Assembly (NCBI GenBank): GCA_948144175.1
Contig: CANXME010002517.1
Coordinates: forward strand, 682,001-746,000
Reading direction: 5' to 3'
DNA from: Closterium sp. NIES-65
Lineage: Eukaryota; Streptophyta; Zygnematophyceae; Desmidiales; Closteriaceae
Length of the DNA: 64,000 bases
Made by a program: the position numbers and the translations under genes. The notes under the pieces were generated by a model. That model was given only the letters and a program-made list of their open reading frames with translations. It did not search any database and was not told the origin of the DNA. This document shows, piece after piece, positions 33,183 to 44,345 of the stretch (within the stretch, counting starts at the first letter, position 1; every line of letters begins with the position of its first letter).

Positions 33183-35770
33183 CAAAGTGGGGGAGAACAA
33201 GGGGTCACAAGACCAGTCAAGCAAAGCAAAGCAAAGCTCAGGGTGGATCACAAAGTCACCACACATTCCGAGCACAAGTTCAAGGCGAGAATGCCAGTTC
33301 ACATGCAGGAGCACATATATATATATGAGGCTAAGCAAACAAGAGCAGGTGTATATATATGTGACAGTACAAGCAAGGTCAAGAAGTGAGCAAGTGAGGC
33401 AAGACAAGCACAAGACCAAGCTGAGTATAGAAGCGCTGATGATCACAAGGCGCAAGTGCCTTGGTGAAAACATCAGCAGTGTTGGCCTCAGAGGCCACGT
33501 ACGCAAGCCGCAACTGACCACGCTGCTGTAGCTCACGAGCAAGGAAGTAGCGAAGAGCAACGTGCTTTGTTCTGTGCTCCAGTCTCTGCTCTCGACACAA
33601 GGCCAGCATGGCCTTGTTGTCTACGTACAGCAGTGGGGGAGAACGAGGCGGCTCTCCAAGGTCAGTCAGCAGGTAGGTGAGCCAGCAAAGCTCCTGTGCA
33701 GCCATGGCTCCTGCGTAGATCTCAGCCTCACAACTGGAGCCGAGAACAGAAGACGAGCGAGTAGCCCGCCACGAGACAGAGCCGGAACGAAGGCTCAAGG
33801 TGTAACCCTGTGACGACCGCTGCGTAGCCTGGTCGTCAGCCCAAGAAGCATCTGCGTGCCTAGTAAGGACCACTGGACTCTGCCCTCCAAGCACAAGCCC
33901 CATGCCCGACGTACTGCACAAGTAGCGCAACACCCTCTTCGCTGCAGCCATGTGCTCCGGTCTGTGTCTCCCAGGAGCAACATAGCGTGCGAGAATGCTA
34001 AGACGGTATGCAAGGTCAGGTCGTGTGCAGGTCATCAGGTACATGAGGCAGCCAACAAGCTCTGGGTACGGGCCACTCGACTCTACGGACTCATCCGAAG
34101 GCAGAGCTGAGAGCGAGTGGCGAGTAGGCAGAGGAGTGGCCTGAGGCGAGAAGTACGTGAAGTCGAAGCGCTGAAGTACCTGCTGCACCATGTGTGACTG
34201 AGTCAGGGTAATGGTGCGGCATGCTCTGTCCCGAGTGATCTGCAAGCCAAGGTAGCTGCGCAGTTCACCCAGGTCAATGCACGTGTGTCTCTTCTGCAGC
34301 TCGGACTTCACGTGGGCGAGTCCAGCAGTGTCAACTGTGGCAAAAACCAAGTCGTCGACGTACACGAGGATGTAGAACGGCGGCAAAGAAGTGTCGGTGC
34401 ACAGAAACAGCGACGGGTCGGCAGTAGAGGCAGTAGAACAGCCGCAAGTGTAGTCCTCAGTGTGTCATGCAACTCACGCGGTGCCTGGCGGAGACCGTAG
34501 AGTGGCCGCTGGAGGCTCCACTGGGTGCCAGGAGGAAAAGTCCCAGTGAAGCCAAGTGGGCAGCGCAGCCAGATCTCCTCGTGCAGGCTGCCCTGCAAGA
34601 AAGCAGTGCTGAAGTCAAGAGAGTGTAGCTCGTAGTCACGGTGAGCAGCTATGTGCAGCAGTACCCGAAGAGTGGTCATCTTCGGGGTGGGAGAGAAGGT
34701 CTGAAAGTAGTCAACTCCCTGCCGCTGACTGAAGCCACGAGCCTAGTAACGCGCCTTGAAGACAGGCGGAGAACCCGGCGGTCGCTTCACCCTGAAAATC
34801 CACATGCCACTGACGATGTTCGCCCTAGGAGGGGGAACAGCGTCAACGTAGGTGCCTGTGGACTTCCAGGAAGCCATCTCTGCATCCATAGCTGCCTGCC
34901 ACTGAGAAGAGTAGGGACCCTCTATCGCCTCCGCGTAAGAGCGCGGAGTCGGGATGTCAAGTGCATCTGGGTCTCCCTCAGGGGTAAGCAGTACGGACTC
35001 GAGATGAGGTGAAGCAGCGGCCAAGCACTGGAACTCCTCCTGCCTGTCCTCGAGGACGTCCGTGCCAAGGGCACACTCACCCCCGACGGAGGGAGGACAG
35101 ACAGACTCAGACTCAGCAACAAGACTGGCGGCGTAGTCTAGGCGACAGCGAGCAGCAAAGTCGACGAGCTCAGCAACTAGGGCAGACACAGCAGTGGACT
35201 CAAAGGAAGGGTCTGTGACAACCGTAGCAAGGAGATGCGTGACAGTAGGACTTGCACCACGAAGAGAGTCCGACTCCGGGTCGGCAAGAGCAGGAAGAGA
35301 AGACTCAGGAGGAGAAGGCAAAGGGGCACGCAGAGGAGCAATGGACGGACGCAGAGACTTCCGGTGCGTGCCAGGGACAGGAGGAGGACGCTGACGCGAA
35401 CCGTGACCACTAGTGCGAGCAGCACGGACAGGCGACGCAGGGCAAGACGCAGGCTCACGACGCTCAGCAAGACCTCCAGTAGGACCAGTGTAGGGAGACG
35501 GAGCAGGCAGTGGGGAGGCCGGCTGTAACTGTAACTACAACGGAACAGGCTTTGGACACTCTAAGGGAGGAGGAGGACCATTAGAAGACGGGAGACCAAG
35601 AACCTGCTGAAGGAGCGGAACGAAGTATGGTCGAGGCCGCGCGGAGAATCTAGACACAGCAGGGATAGCACCAGCACCCCTAGTGGCAGCACCAACACCA
35701 GTAGCAGCTCCAGCTCCAGTACCTCCAGCAGCACCAGTAGTACCCCCAGCAGGACCACCTCTAGGACCGA
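33183..35770 (-). pseudogene. Copia D reverse transcriptase-RNase H (broken)
   Basis: The minus strand shows the linker end, a region open from 35321 to 34743, a TAG where other copies have a Val/Ala codon (34743-34745), then RT with FSTAFLQGSLHEEIW near 34610 and a frameshift near 34430. RT C-part and RNase H are then open from 34386 to 33379 (335 aa) with YVDD near 34360, HADASWADD near 33860 and VDNKAMLALC near 33630. A second conserved hairpin lies at 33236-33273. RT could be expressed only in pieces. Confidence 0.88.
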
Positions 35771-37233
35771 CTAGCACCTAGAGCAGCAGCCTCGCTAGCA
35801 CCAAGAGCAGCAGCCTCACCAGCACCTAGAGCAGCAGTCTCAATGCTCGGGTCGGGCGGGAAACACCGGTAAGAGTCACCCTCATCACTAATAGACACAG
35901 CATACATAGCAGCAAGAATAGCATCAAAGTCAAGGTCAAAGATAGCTACCCCTGCCCTAGACAGCTCGCCCCAGCGAGGGATCTCAGTGGCCTCAGGGAA
36001 CTGGTGACGCCAAGCGTCCGTCAGGCAGCCAAAGCAGCACTGGGTGGGGTGCGCACCGCCATACTGCTCACCCGCACGGTCGCCGGCCGTACGACGTAGG
36101 TGCACGGACCAGTACCCCCACCCCGCTGGCGTGCAGCGTACCACTCACGGAGCTGCTGAGGGGACAGGGTCTCCCGACTGCGCTGCTGCTGCTGGCGCTG
36201 ACCACCACCGGAGCCGCTCCTATGCAAAGAGCCACGACCTCCTCCTCCTCCTCCTCTGCCACCGCCTCCTCCACCTCCTCCACCTCCACCACCTCCGCTC
36301 CCACCGCCACCGCCGCCGCCGCCTCCGCCTTCCATGCCGCCGCCGACACCTTCACCTCCGCCACCACTCCCACCACCACCCCCACCCCCTCCACTGCCTC
36401 CACCGCCGCCTCCACTGCCCCCGCTAGCTCCTCCAGCGCCCCTGCCCCCCTTGCCCTTGCCAGAGCGACGCTTCCTACTAGGGGTAGACACCGACTCCAG
36501 ACCAACGAGGTCGGCCGCAGCAGCAGAGGCAACAGAGGGCAAAAGAGGGGAGGGGGAACACCCCTCAAAGATGGGGGTGCGAGGGTCACCACGAGAGGCT
36601 CCTACAGCGACTATGCTCTTTTCTGCTGCTAGGAGGGCCTTCTCGAGGAGGTCAACGGTGAGAGTGGTGGGGCAAACTGAGAGGAAGTGGTGCCTGACTA
36701 CTCGAAGAGACTCAGGGAGACGGGTGACTATGTAGTAGAGGGTGATGTACATGGGGGGGGGGGGGGGGGGGGGGTTTGGCGCAGAACTCAGCTTGAAGCG
36801 CATCGCGGTAGCGAGTGTCACTAGTGCGGAGGTGCGTAATGAGGTCAGCGACTGTGGGAAAGGCAGCAAGGTCAGGGAAGAGGTACGGTAGCATGAGGCG
36901 GCTCAGTGCAGCAGTGGCAGGGGAGGAGTAGCGTGCAACTACAGCGTCGTACAAGGTCTGAGCACTCTTGTACTGGCTAAAGTGCGCACGCTCAGAGGTA
37001 GGCAGGTGGCGACGCACAGCAAGACGTGCAGCAGCATCGCGCGTGGCCCACTGTGAGTGAATAGTGGCGTCAGCATCAGCAGCGGGGGCAGGAGAGGCAC
37101 CAGAAGTGAGGTCAAAGAGGGAGAGGCCGTCTGCCCTACCGCACTGTAAGAAAAGCTGCAGGTCGTCGACCAAGACGTCAAAGTCAATGGCCCTACCCTC
37201 AGCGTGAAAAGCTAGGACACTAGGGGTAGCCAT
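35771..37233 (-). pseudogene. Copia D gag, frameshifted; protease-integrase deleted
   Basis: Gag starts at ATG 37233 (MATPSVLAF) with the capsid-like domain. A run of about 21 C (36753-36774 as G on +) shifts the frame before MYITLYY. The poly-Gly region and LREWY follow. The Cys/His cluster is damaged: one Cys codon is Tyr (near 36058) and a base is missing. After MYAVSISDEGD the Ala/Gly stretch LGASEAAALGAS joins directly at about 35770 to the linker before RT, so protease and integrase are absent. Confidence 0.87.
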
Positions 37234-38424
37234 GACAGTAGTAGACTAGCAGTAGGAACAGTAGGGTAAGGGCGGTGCAGGGGTAAAGGCGCTGCTCTTA
37301 CCGGACAGGGCGGCTCGGCGCCAGGGCGGCTCGGCGGCTCGGGTGGCTCGGCGGCAGGGCGGCTCGGCGGCTCGGGAGCTCGGCTGCTCGGCGACTCGGC
37401 GGCTCGGCTGCTCGGCTGCTGGGCGGCTCGGCTGTTGGGCGGCTCGGCGGCTCGGCTGCTCGGCTGCTCGGCTGCTGGGCGGCTCGGCGGTTCCTCTGCT
37501 GGGCGGCTCGGCGGCTCGGCTGCTGGACGGTTCGGCGGCTCTGTTGCTGGGTGGCTCAGCGGCTAGGCGGCTCGGCTGCTCGGTTGCTGGGCGGCTCGGC
37601 GGCCTGGTGGCTCGGTCGCTGGGCGGCTTGGCGGCTGCGGCTCCTGATCAGGGACGGCGGTGGGGCCGGTAGGAGGCGGCGTCGGAGCCGTGAAGGGCGG
37701 CACCGGGGCCGTAGGAGAAGGCGCCGGGGCCGTAGGAGCAGGGGCCGGGGCCGTAGGAGTAGGCGCCGGGGCCGTAGGAGCAGACGCCGGGGCCGTAGGA
37801 GCAGGCGCCGGGGCCGTAGGAGCAGGCGCCGGGGCCGTAGGAGCAGGCGCAGGGGCCAGCCAAGGTGGCGTCGGGGCCGCGAAGGGCGGCGTCCATGCCA
37901 CTAGGGCGGCTCACGGTGGGCCGACGGGCGGCTCGAAGGGCCGCAAGGGCAGCAAGCATTGCCGACAGGCGGCGCAAGAGGCCGCTAGGGCGGCGCGCGG
38001 GGTCGGTGAGGCCGCTGTAAGAGGCGGCGACGGGCCGCAATGGGGGAGGCGGCGACGGGCCGCAGGGGGGAGGCGGCGACGGGCCGCAAGGGGGAGGCGG
38101 CGATGCCGCTGAAGGAGGCGGCGATGAGCCGCTGAGGGCGGTACGATGGGGCCGCGAAGGAGGCGGCGCGACTGGGCCGCAGAAAGGGGCGGCGCGACAG
38201 GCCACTAAGGGCGGCGCGACGGGCCGTAAGGGCGGCGCGACGGGCCGTGAGAGGGCCGCTAGGGGCGACGCGACGGGGCCGTGAGGGGCCTAGCGAGGGC
38301 GCGCCGGTAGGGAGAGCACACGGAGCGCGACTCGGGCTGAGTGGAGCGCGCTCCGGGCAGGAAAAAAAAAATCGTAGTGGTGGGCCCTAGGAATCGTTCC
38401 CGTTAGGGAACCTGCTCGATACCA
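37234..38424 (-). repeat. Copia D leader: GC-rich tandem arrays and PBS
   Basis: Arrays differ along the leader: GGCGGCTCGGCTGCTC-type units at 37300-37640, about nine 21-bp units 'gccggggccgtaggagcag' at 37687-37860, and 24-bp units 'ggcggcgacgggccgca' at 38030-38110. An A run and GGGCCC lie at 38360-38392. On the minus strand the primer-binding site TGGTATCGAGCAGG touches the LTR. Confidence 0.82.
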
Positions 38425-38553
38425 TGAGAAGAAACAAGGAATGAATGAACTATGAATGAATTGGGTACAAGTACTAACCCTAATTGGGTTGTACCCCTTA
38501 TGGGCTACCCCACTATAGCCTACACAATATGCATAAGCTATAATGTTCTGACA
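38425..38553 (-). repeat. Copia D 5' LTR
   Basis: 129 bp, no difference from the 3' LTR that I can see, followed by the target duplicate GGACT. Confidence 0.93.
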
Positions 38554-39981
38554 GGACTACGTGGTGGAAGCAGACGCTAGTGACCAAGCAGTCGGAGCAG
38601 TACTGATGCAAGATCACGGACGCGTTTGCAGCCTTTCGCTTAACTCAATAAGAAGCTACCTAGAGCAGATCTGAACCACCCCATCCATGACGAGGAAGCC
38701 TTAGCGATAGTCATAGCCTTCAAGGCGTGGAGGTGCTACCTAGAGGGAGCCAAGACTACAGTCTATACTGACCACTGCAGTCTCAAATACTTGAAGTCCC
38801 AGCCGACGCTCTCACGACGACAGGTGCGGTGGGTGGACTTCCTGGAAACTCACTTCCACTACAACATCGTCTACAAGCCCGAGCTACACAACAAGGCAGA
38901 TGCGTTGACCCGCCCCGGACATGTAGCAGGCATCGAGCACGACGGGATGAACCCTCTGCTCAAGGGTCTATTCCAACATGGATACTCCGTGGACGCAGAG
39001 ATCGCTACAGCGCAGACTAAGAAGCTGTTACGGTGGGAGAATACTTAGCTATAAAGAAGGGTTCAGGAAAGATTTGTGTACCAAATTACGCCCCGCTACG
39101 GCAGATCCTATTGGAGGAGTTTCACGACGTACCTTACGCGGGACATTTCGGGAGCAACAAAATATTAGCAGGGATAGCGAAGTATTACTACTGGCCCGGG
39201 ATGGCAGCAGACGTGCAGCAGTTCGTCACCTCATGCGACACGTGTCAGCGGATGAAGAGCAGCAAGCGGAAAAAAGCAGAGTTACTTCAGCCTCTACCCG
39301 TACCGGAGCAGCCATGGCAGGTCGTTAGCCTCGACTTCATCACAGGACTTTGCTTAGCTTGCAAAGACGACGTCAGCCAGTGGGACACACAATTACCGAC
39401 CCTGGAGTTTGCTTACAACAACGCGTCACATGCGGCCACAAGGAAAACTCATTTCTTCCTATGTTACGGACGGGAACCACTCACACCACAGCAGCCAACC
39501 ACACCGGCACATGTCCAAGCCGCACATGACTTCGTCACCACTATGCAGCAGCTGTGGGAGAAGACTCAGCAACGACTCACCACGATGCAGAACTCCCAGA
39601 AGCAGTATGCCGATCGCAAGCGACGAGATCACTTAGTAGCAGTCGGAGATCAGGTGCTTCTTAACACGCGCAACTTGAACCTATCTCACCTCCCATCCAA
39701 ACTCCGGCCTCGCTTCTGTGGTCCTTTTCTCGTTGAGGCACAGGTGACACCAGTAACATTCCGCTTGCGCTTACCAGACACGTGGAAGCTTGACAACGCT
39801 TTCCATGTACAGCTACTGAAACCCTACAAGGACCCCAACCAGCAGTTCCAGGGACGGCAGCTACCGCCGCCACCACATGTTCTCATACAGGATGAACCAG
39901 AGTACGAAGTGGAGCGCATTCTCACTCATCGACACCGCGGCGGCAAGACCCTCGAGTTCCTGATCCGCTGGAAGGGATACG
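38554..39981 (+). pseudogene. Gypsy C RNase H and integrase, catalytic core deleted
   Basis: RNase H resumes with DYVVEADASDQAVGA, then loses frame near 38620. A later stretch has TDHCSLKYLKSQ near 38768. From about 39060 the frame is open: integrase zinc region (CDTCQRMKSS near 39235), then VSLDFITGL is followed at once by ACKDDVSQW (about 39350). Gypsy F has some 100 residues more at this place, including ISDRDPEF and HPQTDGQAERLN. The D-D-E core is therefore lost in frame. The chromodomain EFLIRWKGY is cut at 39981 by Copia B. Confidence 0.88.
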
Positions 39982-40112
39982 TGTCAGAACATATAGCTTG
40001 TGCTTATTGTGTAGGCTATAGTGGGGTAGCCCATAAGGGGTACAACCCAATTAGGGTCAGTACTTGTACTCAGTTCATTCATAGGTCATTCATTCTCGTT
40101 TCTACTTTCTCA
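39982..40112 (+). repeat. Copia B 5' LTR
   Basis: TGTCAGAACATATAGC to CTACTTTCTCA, 131 bp. Confidence 0.95.
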
Positions 40113-41236
40113 TGGTATCGAGCAGGTTCCCTCGTGGGAACTGTGCCTAGGGCCCACCAAGTCAAATTTTTTTTCCTGCCCGGAGCGCGCTCAGCCAGAG
40201 TCGCGCTCCCCTCTCTGACTTCGTCGAGCCGCCTTAGCGGCCCCTGATTCGTCACCCTAAGGCCCCGGCCCCGTCGCCCTACCTCCGCCCCGGCCGCGTC
40301 GCCCTACCTGCGCCTCGGCCCCGTCGCCCTACCTGCGCCCCGGCCCCGTCGCCCTACCTGCGCCTCGGCCCCGTCACCCTACCTGCGCCCCGGCCCCGTC
40401 GCCCTACCTGCGCCCCGGCCCCGTCGCCCTACCTGCGACCCCGGCCCCGTCGCCCCCCTTGCAACCCCGGCCTAGTCGCCCTACTTGCGGCCCGGCCCCG
40501 GCCCCGTCGCCCTACCTTCGACCCGGCCCCGTCGCCCTACCTACGGCCCGGCCCCGTCGCCCTACCTACGGCCCGGCCCCGGCCCCGTCGCCCTACCTAC
40601 GACCCGGCCCCGGCCCCGTCGCCCTACCTTTCGACCCGGCCCCGTCGCCCTACTTGCGACCCGGCCCCGTCGCCCTACCTGCGCACCGGCCCCGTCGCCC
40701 TACCTTCGACCCGGCCCCGGCCCCGTCGCCCTACCTACGACCTGGCCCCGGCCCCGTCGCCCTACCTTCGACCCGGCCCTGGCCCCGTCGCCCTACCTTC
40801 GGCCCGGCCCCGGCCCCGTCGCCCTACCTGCGCACCGGCCCCGTCGCCCTACCTCCGACCCGGCCCCGTCGCCCTATCTACGGCCCGACCCCGCCCCGTC
40901 GCCCTACCTACGACCCGGCCCCGGCCCCGTCGCCCTACCTACGGCCCGGCCCCGGCCCCGTCGCCTTACCTTCGCACCGGCCCCGTCGCCCTACCTTCGA
41001 CCCGACCCCGCCGTCCTACCTACGGCCCCGCCCGAACGCCTACGCAGCCAAGCCGCCCGAGCCGCCCGAGCCGCCCGAGCCGCCTGAGCAGCTGAGAAGC
41101 CGAGCCGCGGGTGCCGCCGAGCTGCAGTTGCTGCCGAGCCACCCAAGCTGCCCGAATCACCCTGTCTGGTGAGCGCAGCGCCTCTGTCACCGCACTGCCC
41201 CTGCTCTACAGTTAGCGCTGCTAGTATACTGCTGTC
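40113..41236 (+). repeat. Copia B PBS and GC-rich leader array
   Basis: TGGTATCGAGCAGG at 40113 resembles the initiator tRNA-Met primer site with one base missing. GGGCCCACC and a T run follow. From about 40258 to 41030 roughly 28 units of 25 bp (some with an extra GCCCCG) repeat 'ccccgtcgccctacctgcg', then GCCGCCCGA units to 41080. Frames here are repeat artefacts. Gag starts at 41237. Confidence 0.85.
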
Positions 41237-42390
41237 ATGGCTACCCCCAGTGTTCTCACTTTTGACGCTGAGGGTCACGCCATTGACTTTGACGTCTGGA
41301 TAGATGACCTGCAGCTTTTCTTACAGTGCGATAGGGCAGACGGTCTCTCCCTCTTTGACCTCACCTCTGGTGCTTCCCTTGCCCCTGCTGCCGATGCCGA
41401 CGCCACCGTTCGCTCACAGTGGGCCACTCGCGATGCTACTGCACGTCTTGCTGTGCGTCGCCACCTTCCTACCACTGAGCGCGCGCACTTTAGTCAGTAC
41501 AAGAGTGCTCAGACCTTGTACGACGCTGTAGTTGCGCGCTACTCTTCCCCTGCCACTGCTGCACTGAGCCGCCTCATGCTACCGTACCTCTTCCCTGACC
41601 TTGCTGCCTTTTCCACAGTCGCTGACCTCATTACGCACCTCCCCACTAGTGACACTCGCTACCGCGCTGCGCTTCCTGCTGAATTCTGCGCCAAGAACCC
41701 CCCCCCCATGTACATCACTCTCTACTACTTAGTCACTCGCCTCCCTGACTCCCTTCGCGTAGTCAGGGACCACTTCCTCTCAGTCTATCCCACCACTCTC
41801 ACTGTTGACCTCCTCGAGAAGTCCCTCCTAGCGGCCGAAAAGAGCATAGTCGCTGTAGGGCCCTCTCGTGGTGACCCGCGCACCCCCATCTTTGAGGGGT
41901 GTTCCCCCTCCCCCCTTCTGCCCTCCGTTGCCTCTGCTGCTGCGACTGACCTCCTTGGTCTTGAGTCGGTCGGTGCGGCGTCTGCCCCTAGCGGGAGACG
42001 CCGCTCTGGCAAGGGCAAGGGGGGCAGGGGCGCTGGAGGAGCAAGCGGGGGCGGTGGAGGTGGAGGTGGAGGCGGCGGGGGGAGTGGGGGTGGTGGTGGG
42101 AGTGGAGGTGGGGGTGGAGGTGTCGGTGGCGGCAGAGGAGGCGGAGGCGGCGGCGGCGGTGGCGGTGGGAGCGGAGGTGGCGGAGGTGGTGGCGGTGGAG
42201 GAGGCGGCGGAGGCGGCGGTAGTAGCGGAGGCGGCGGAGGCGGCGGGGGTGGCGGTGGAGCTGGTCGCGGGTCAACACAGAGGAGTGGCTCCGGTGGTGG
42301 TCCGCGCCAGCAGCAGCAGCGCGGTCGTGAGACTCTGTCCCCTCAGCAGCTCCGTGAGTGGTACACTGCAGCGTGGTCTGTGCACCTACG
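41237..42390 (+). pseudogene. Copia B gag (frameshift near the end)
   Basis: From ATG 41237 (MATPSVLTF) the capsid-like domain of Copia gag (UBN2/gag_2 type) is complete, with LQLFLQCDRADG near 41312, YSSPATAALSRLMLPYLFPD near 41540 and MYITLYYLVTRLPDS near 41708. A poly-Gly/Ser region lies at 42040-42260 and QQLREWY at 42343. A deletion of about 20 bp after that shifts the frame. The Cys/His cluster (CTYVLHTGNRAGEQC...) is found in the next frame near 42379-42450. Confidence 0.92.
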
Positions 42391-44345
42391 TCCTGCACAC
42401 CGGCAACCGTGCGGGTGAGCAGTGTGGGGGTGCGCACCCCACCCAGCGCTGCTTTGGCCGCCTGACGGACGCGTGGCGTCACCAGTTCCCGGAGGCCACA
42501 GAGATCCCTCGCTGGGGCGAGCTGTCTAGGGCGGGAGTTGCCATCTATGATCTTGATTTTGATGCTATCCTATCTGCCATGTATGCTATGTCTATTAGTG
42601 ATGAGGGTGACTGTTACCGGTGTTTCCTGCCTGATCCAGGCATTGAGACTGCTGCTATAGGTCCTGGAGAGGCTGCTGCCCTAGGTGCTTGCAACGCTGC
42701 TGCTCTAGGTGCTAGTGCGTCCGCGCCCTCAGGTACTGGTGAGTCTGTGCTCTCAGGTACTACGTCGGCTTCGGCCTCCCTCACCTTCACCCTTGACTCT
42801 GGGGCTTCTCGCTCCTTCTTTCGGGACCGCACCACACTCACGCCGCTTAGTCGGCCTATTGCGGTGTCTCTGGCTGACCCCTCTGGGGGTATTGTCCTGT
42901 CTCACTTCTCCACTGTCCTCCCGTGTCCGGCGGCTCCCTCTGGCATCCTGTCTTGTCTCTACCTCCCCTCGTTCTCTACGAACCTGGTGAGTGGTGCTGA
43001 CCTACAGGATGGGGGAGTACACCAGTTCACTCCTGCGCGTCAGCGGGTGACGCACTGCACAGAGGCTAGCACAGGCCGACACCTCGCTACGTTTACCCGT
43101 CGGCCAAGGTCGAGCCTGTACACACTGACCACTGCGTCTCCTCCTGTTGCTGCGTCTGGTAGGGTAGCTGCGTCGGGTCAGGTGTTTGGTGCAGCGTCCA
43201 GGTCTGGTCCTGAGTCTGCCCCCTGTTCGTGTCGTCTCCTGTCTCACGAGACTCTCCTCGTGCACCACCGCCTTGGTCACCCCTCTCTGCTTCGGCTCAG
43301 AGGCATGGCCTCCCGTCTTCTTGTTTCTGGACTCCCCCGGTCCCTTCCTCCCCTTCCTCAGGGCCCTGGCCCTACCTGTGTCCCCTGTGTCGAGGGGCGC
43401 CAGCGCGCTGCCCCTCACTCCTCCCAGTTTCCTCCGACAAAGGCCCCGTTGCAGACGCTTCACATGGACGTCTGGGGCCCAGCCCGCGTCCGTGGACAGG
43501 GTCACGAGCGCTACTTCCTGCTCGTTGTTGACGACTACTCGCGTTACACCGCAGTCTTCCCCTTGCGCAGCAAGGGTGATGTCACTGAGGTGCTGATCGA
43601 CTGGATCCGCGCAGCTCGTCTCCAGCTCAGGCAGAGCTTTGGCTCGGACTTTCCTCTTCTGCGTCTGCACTCGGACAGAGGCGGAGAGTTAACTTCTGGC
43701 CTTCTGATAGCCTATTGTCGTGCACGAGGAATCCGTCAGACCTTCACGCTTCCGGACTCCCTGCAGCAAAATGGGATTGCTAAGCGCCGCATTGGCATGG
43801 TCATGGACGTCGCTCGTACGTCTATGATGCATGCGGCTGCTCCCCATTTTCTGTGGCCGTTTGCGGTGAGGTACGCGGCGCATCAGATCAACCTACACCC
43901 CAGGGTCTCCAGGCCGGAGACCTCCCCAGCCTTGCTGTGGACGGGGAAGGTTGGCAATGCGTCGGCGTTCCGGGTCTGGGGATCTCGGGCGTTTGTCCGC
44001 GACTTGTCTGCAGACGAGCTGTCCCCTCGTGCTGCTCCTTGCGTCTTCCTGGGGTTCCCCCCTGACGCGCCTGGGTGGCAGTTCTACCAACCCACCTCTC
44101 GCCGTGTTCTGTCCTCCCAGGACGTCACGTTTGACGAGTCGGTCCCCTACTACCGCCTCTTCCCCTACCGCACTCCGTCCCTCCCCCCGCCGCCGCTCTT
44201 CCTTGTACCATGTCCCCCTCTGGTAGACCCCCTCCCCCCTCAGGGTCCGTCCCCTTCAGGTGTGTCCCAGGTAGACGCAGTCGAGCCTGTCGAGGTCACT
44301 GGTGACTCTGGTGCTGCTGGGGGTGCTGAGCCTGGGGGTGCTGCG
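42391..44345 (+). pseudogene. Copia B protease-integrase (open frame, integrase Glu replaced)
   Basis: The frame is open through MYAMSISDEGDCYRC (42580), protease LDSGASRSF near 42795, LVHHRLGHPS near 43258 (Trp of the usual LWHH is Val), CVPC near 43381, HMDVWGP near 43461 and LHSDRGGE near 43666. The catalytic Glu of D-X35-E is replaced by Lys (NGIAKRRIG near 43775). PHFLWPFAVRYAAHQINLHP follows near 43843. The linker begins near 44300 and loses frame at about 44345. The integrase is predicted inactive. Confidence 0.92.

Larger units (their letters stand above)
31148..38553 (-). mobile_element. Chimeric non-autonomous Copia D
   Basis: LTRs of 129 bp at 31148-31276 and 38425-38553 are identical by eye, and GGACT is duplicated at 31143-31147 and 38554-38558. 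Going inward from the 3' LTR there is a 3' region with part of RNase H (to 31713), then a foreign Copia fragment on the opposite strand (31714-33182). A second complete 3' region with RNase H-RT follows (33183-35770), then gag (to 37233), leader, and primer-binding site (38406-38424). Protease and integrase are missing. Because the TSD encloses everything, the chimera moved as one unit, with trans-acting proteins. Confidence 0.88.

Noticed and set aside
37270..37860. Tandem units considered as a CRISPR array
   Set aside because: There are no unique spacers between units and the context is a retrotransposon leader in a eukaryote.
37563..38205. Pro/Ala- and Tyr-Gly-Pro-rich open frames in the Copia leaders (also 18505-19395, 40459-41172 and 53012-53681)
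   Set aside because: They are produced by GC-rich tandem units whose period is a multiple of three. They lie between PBS and gag, and their sequence is not conserved between copies.
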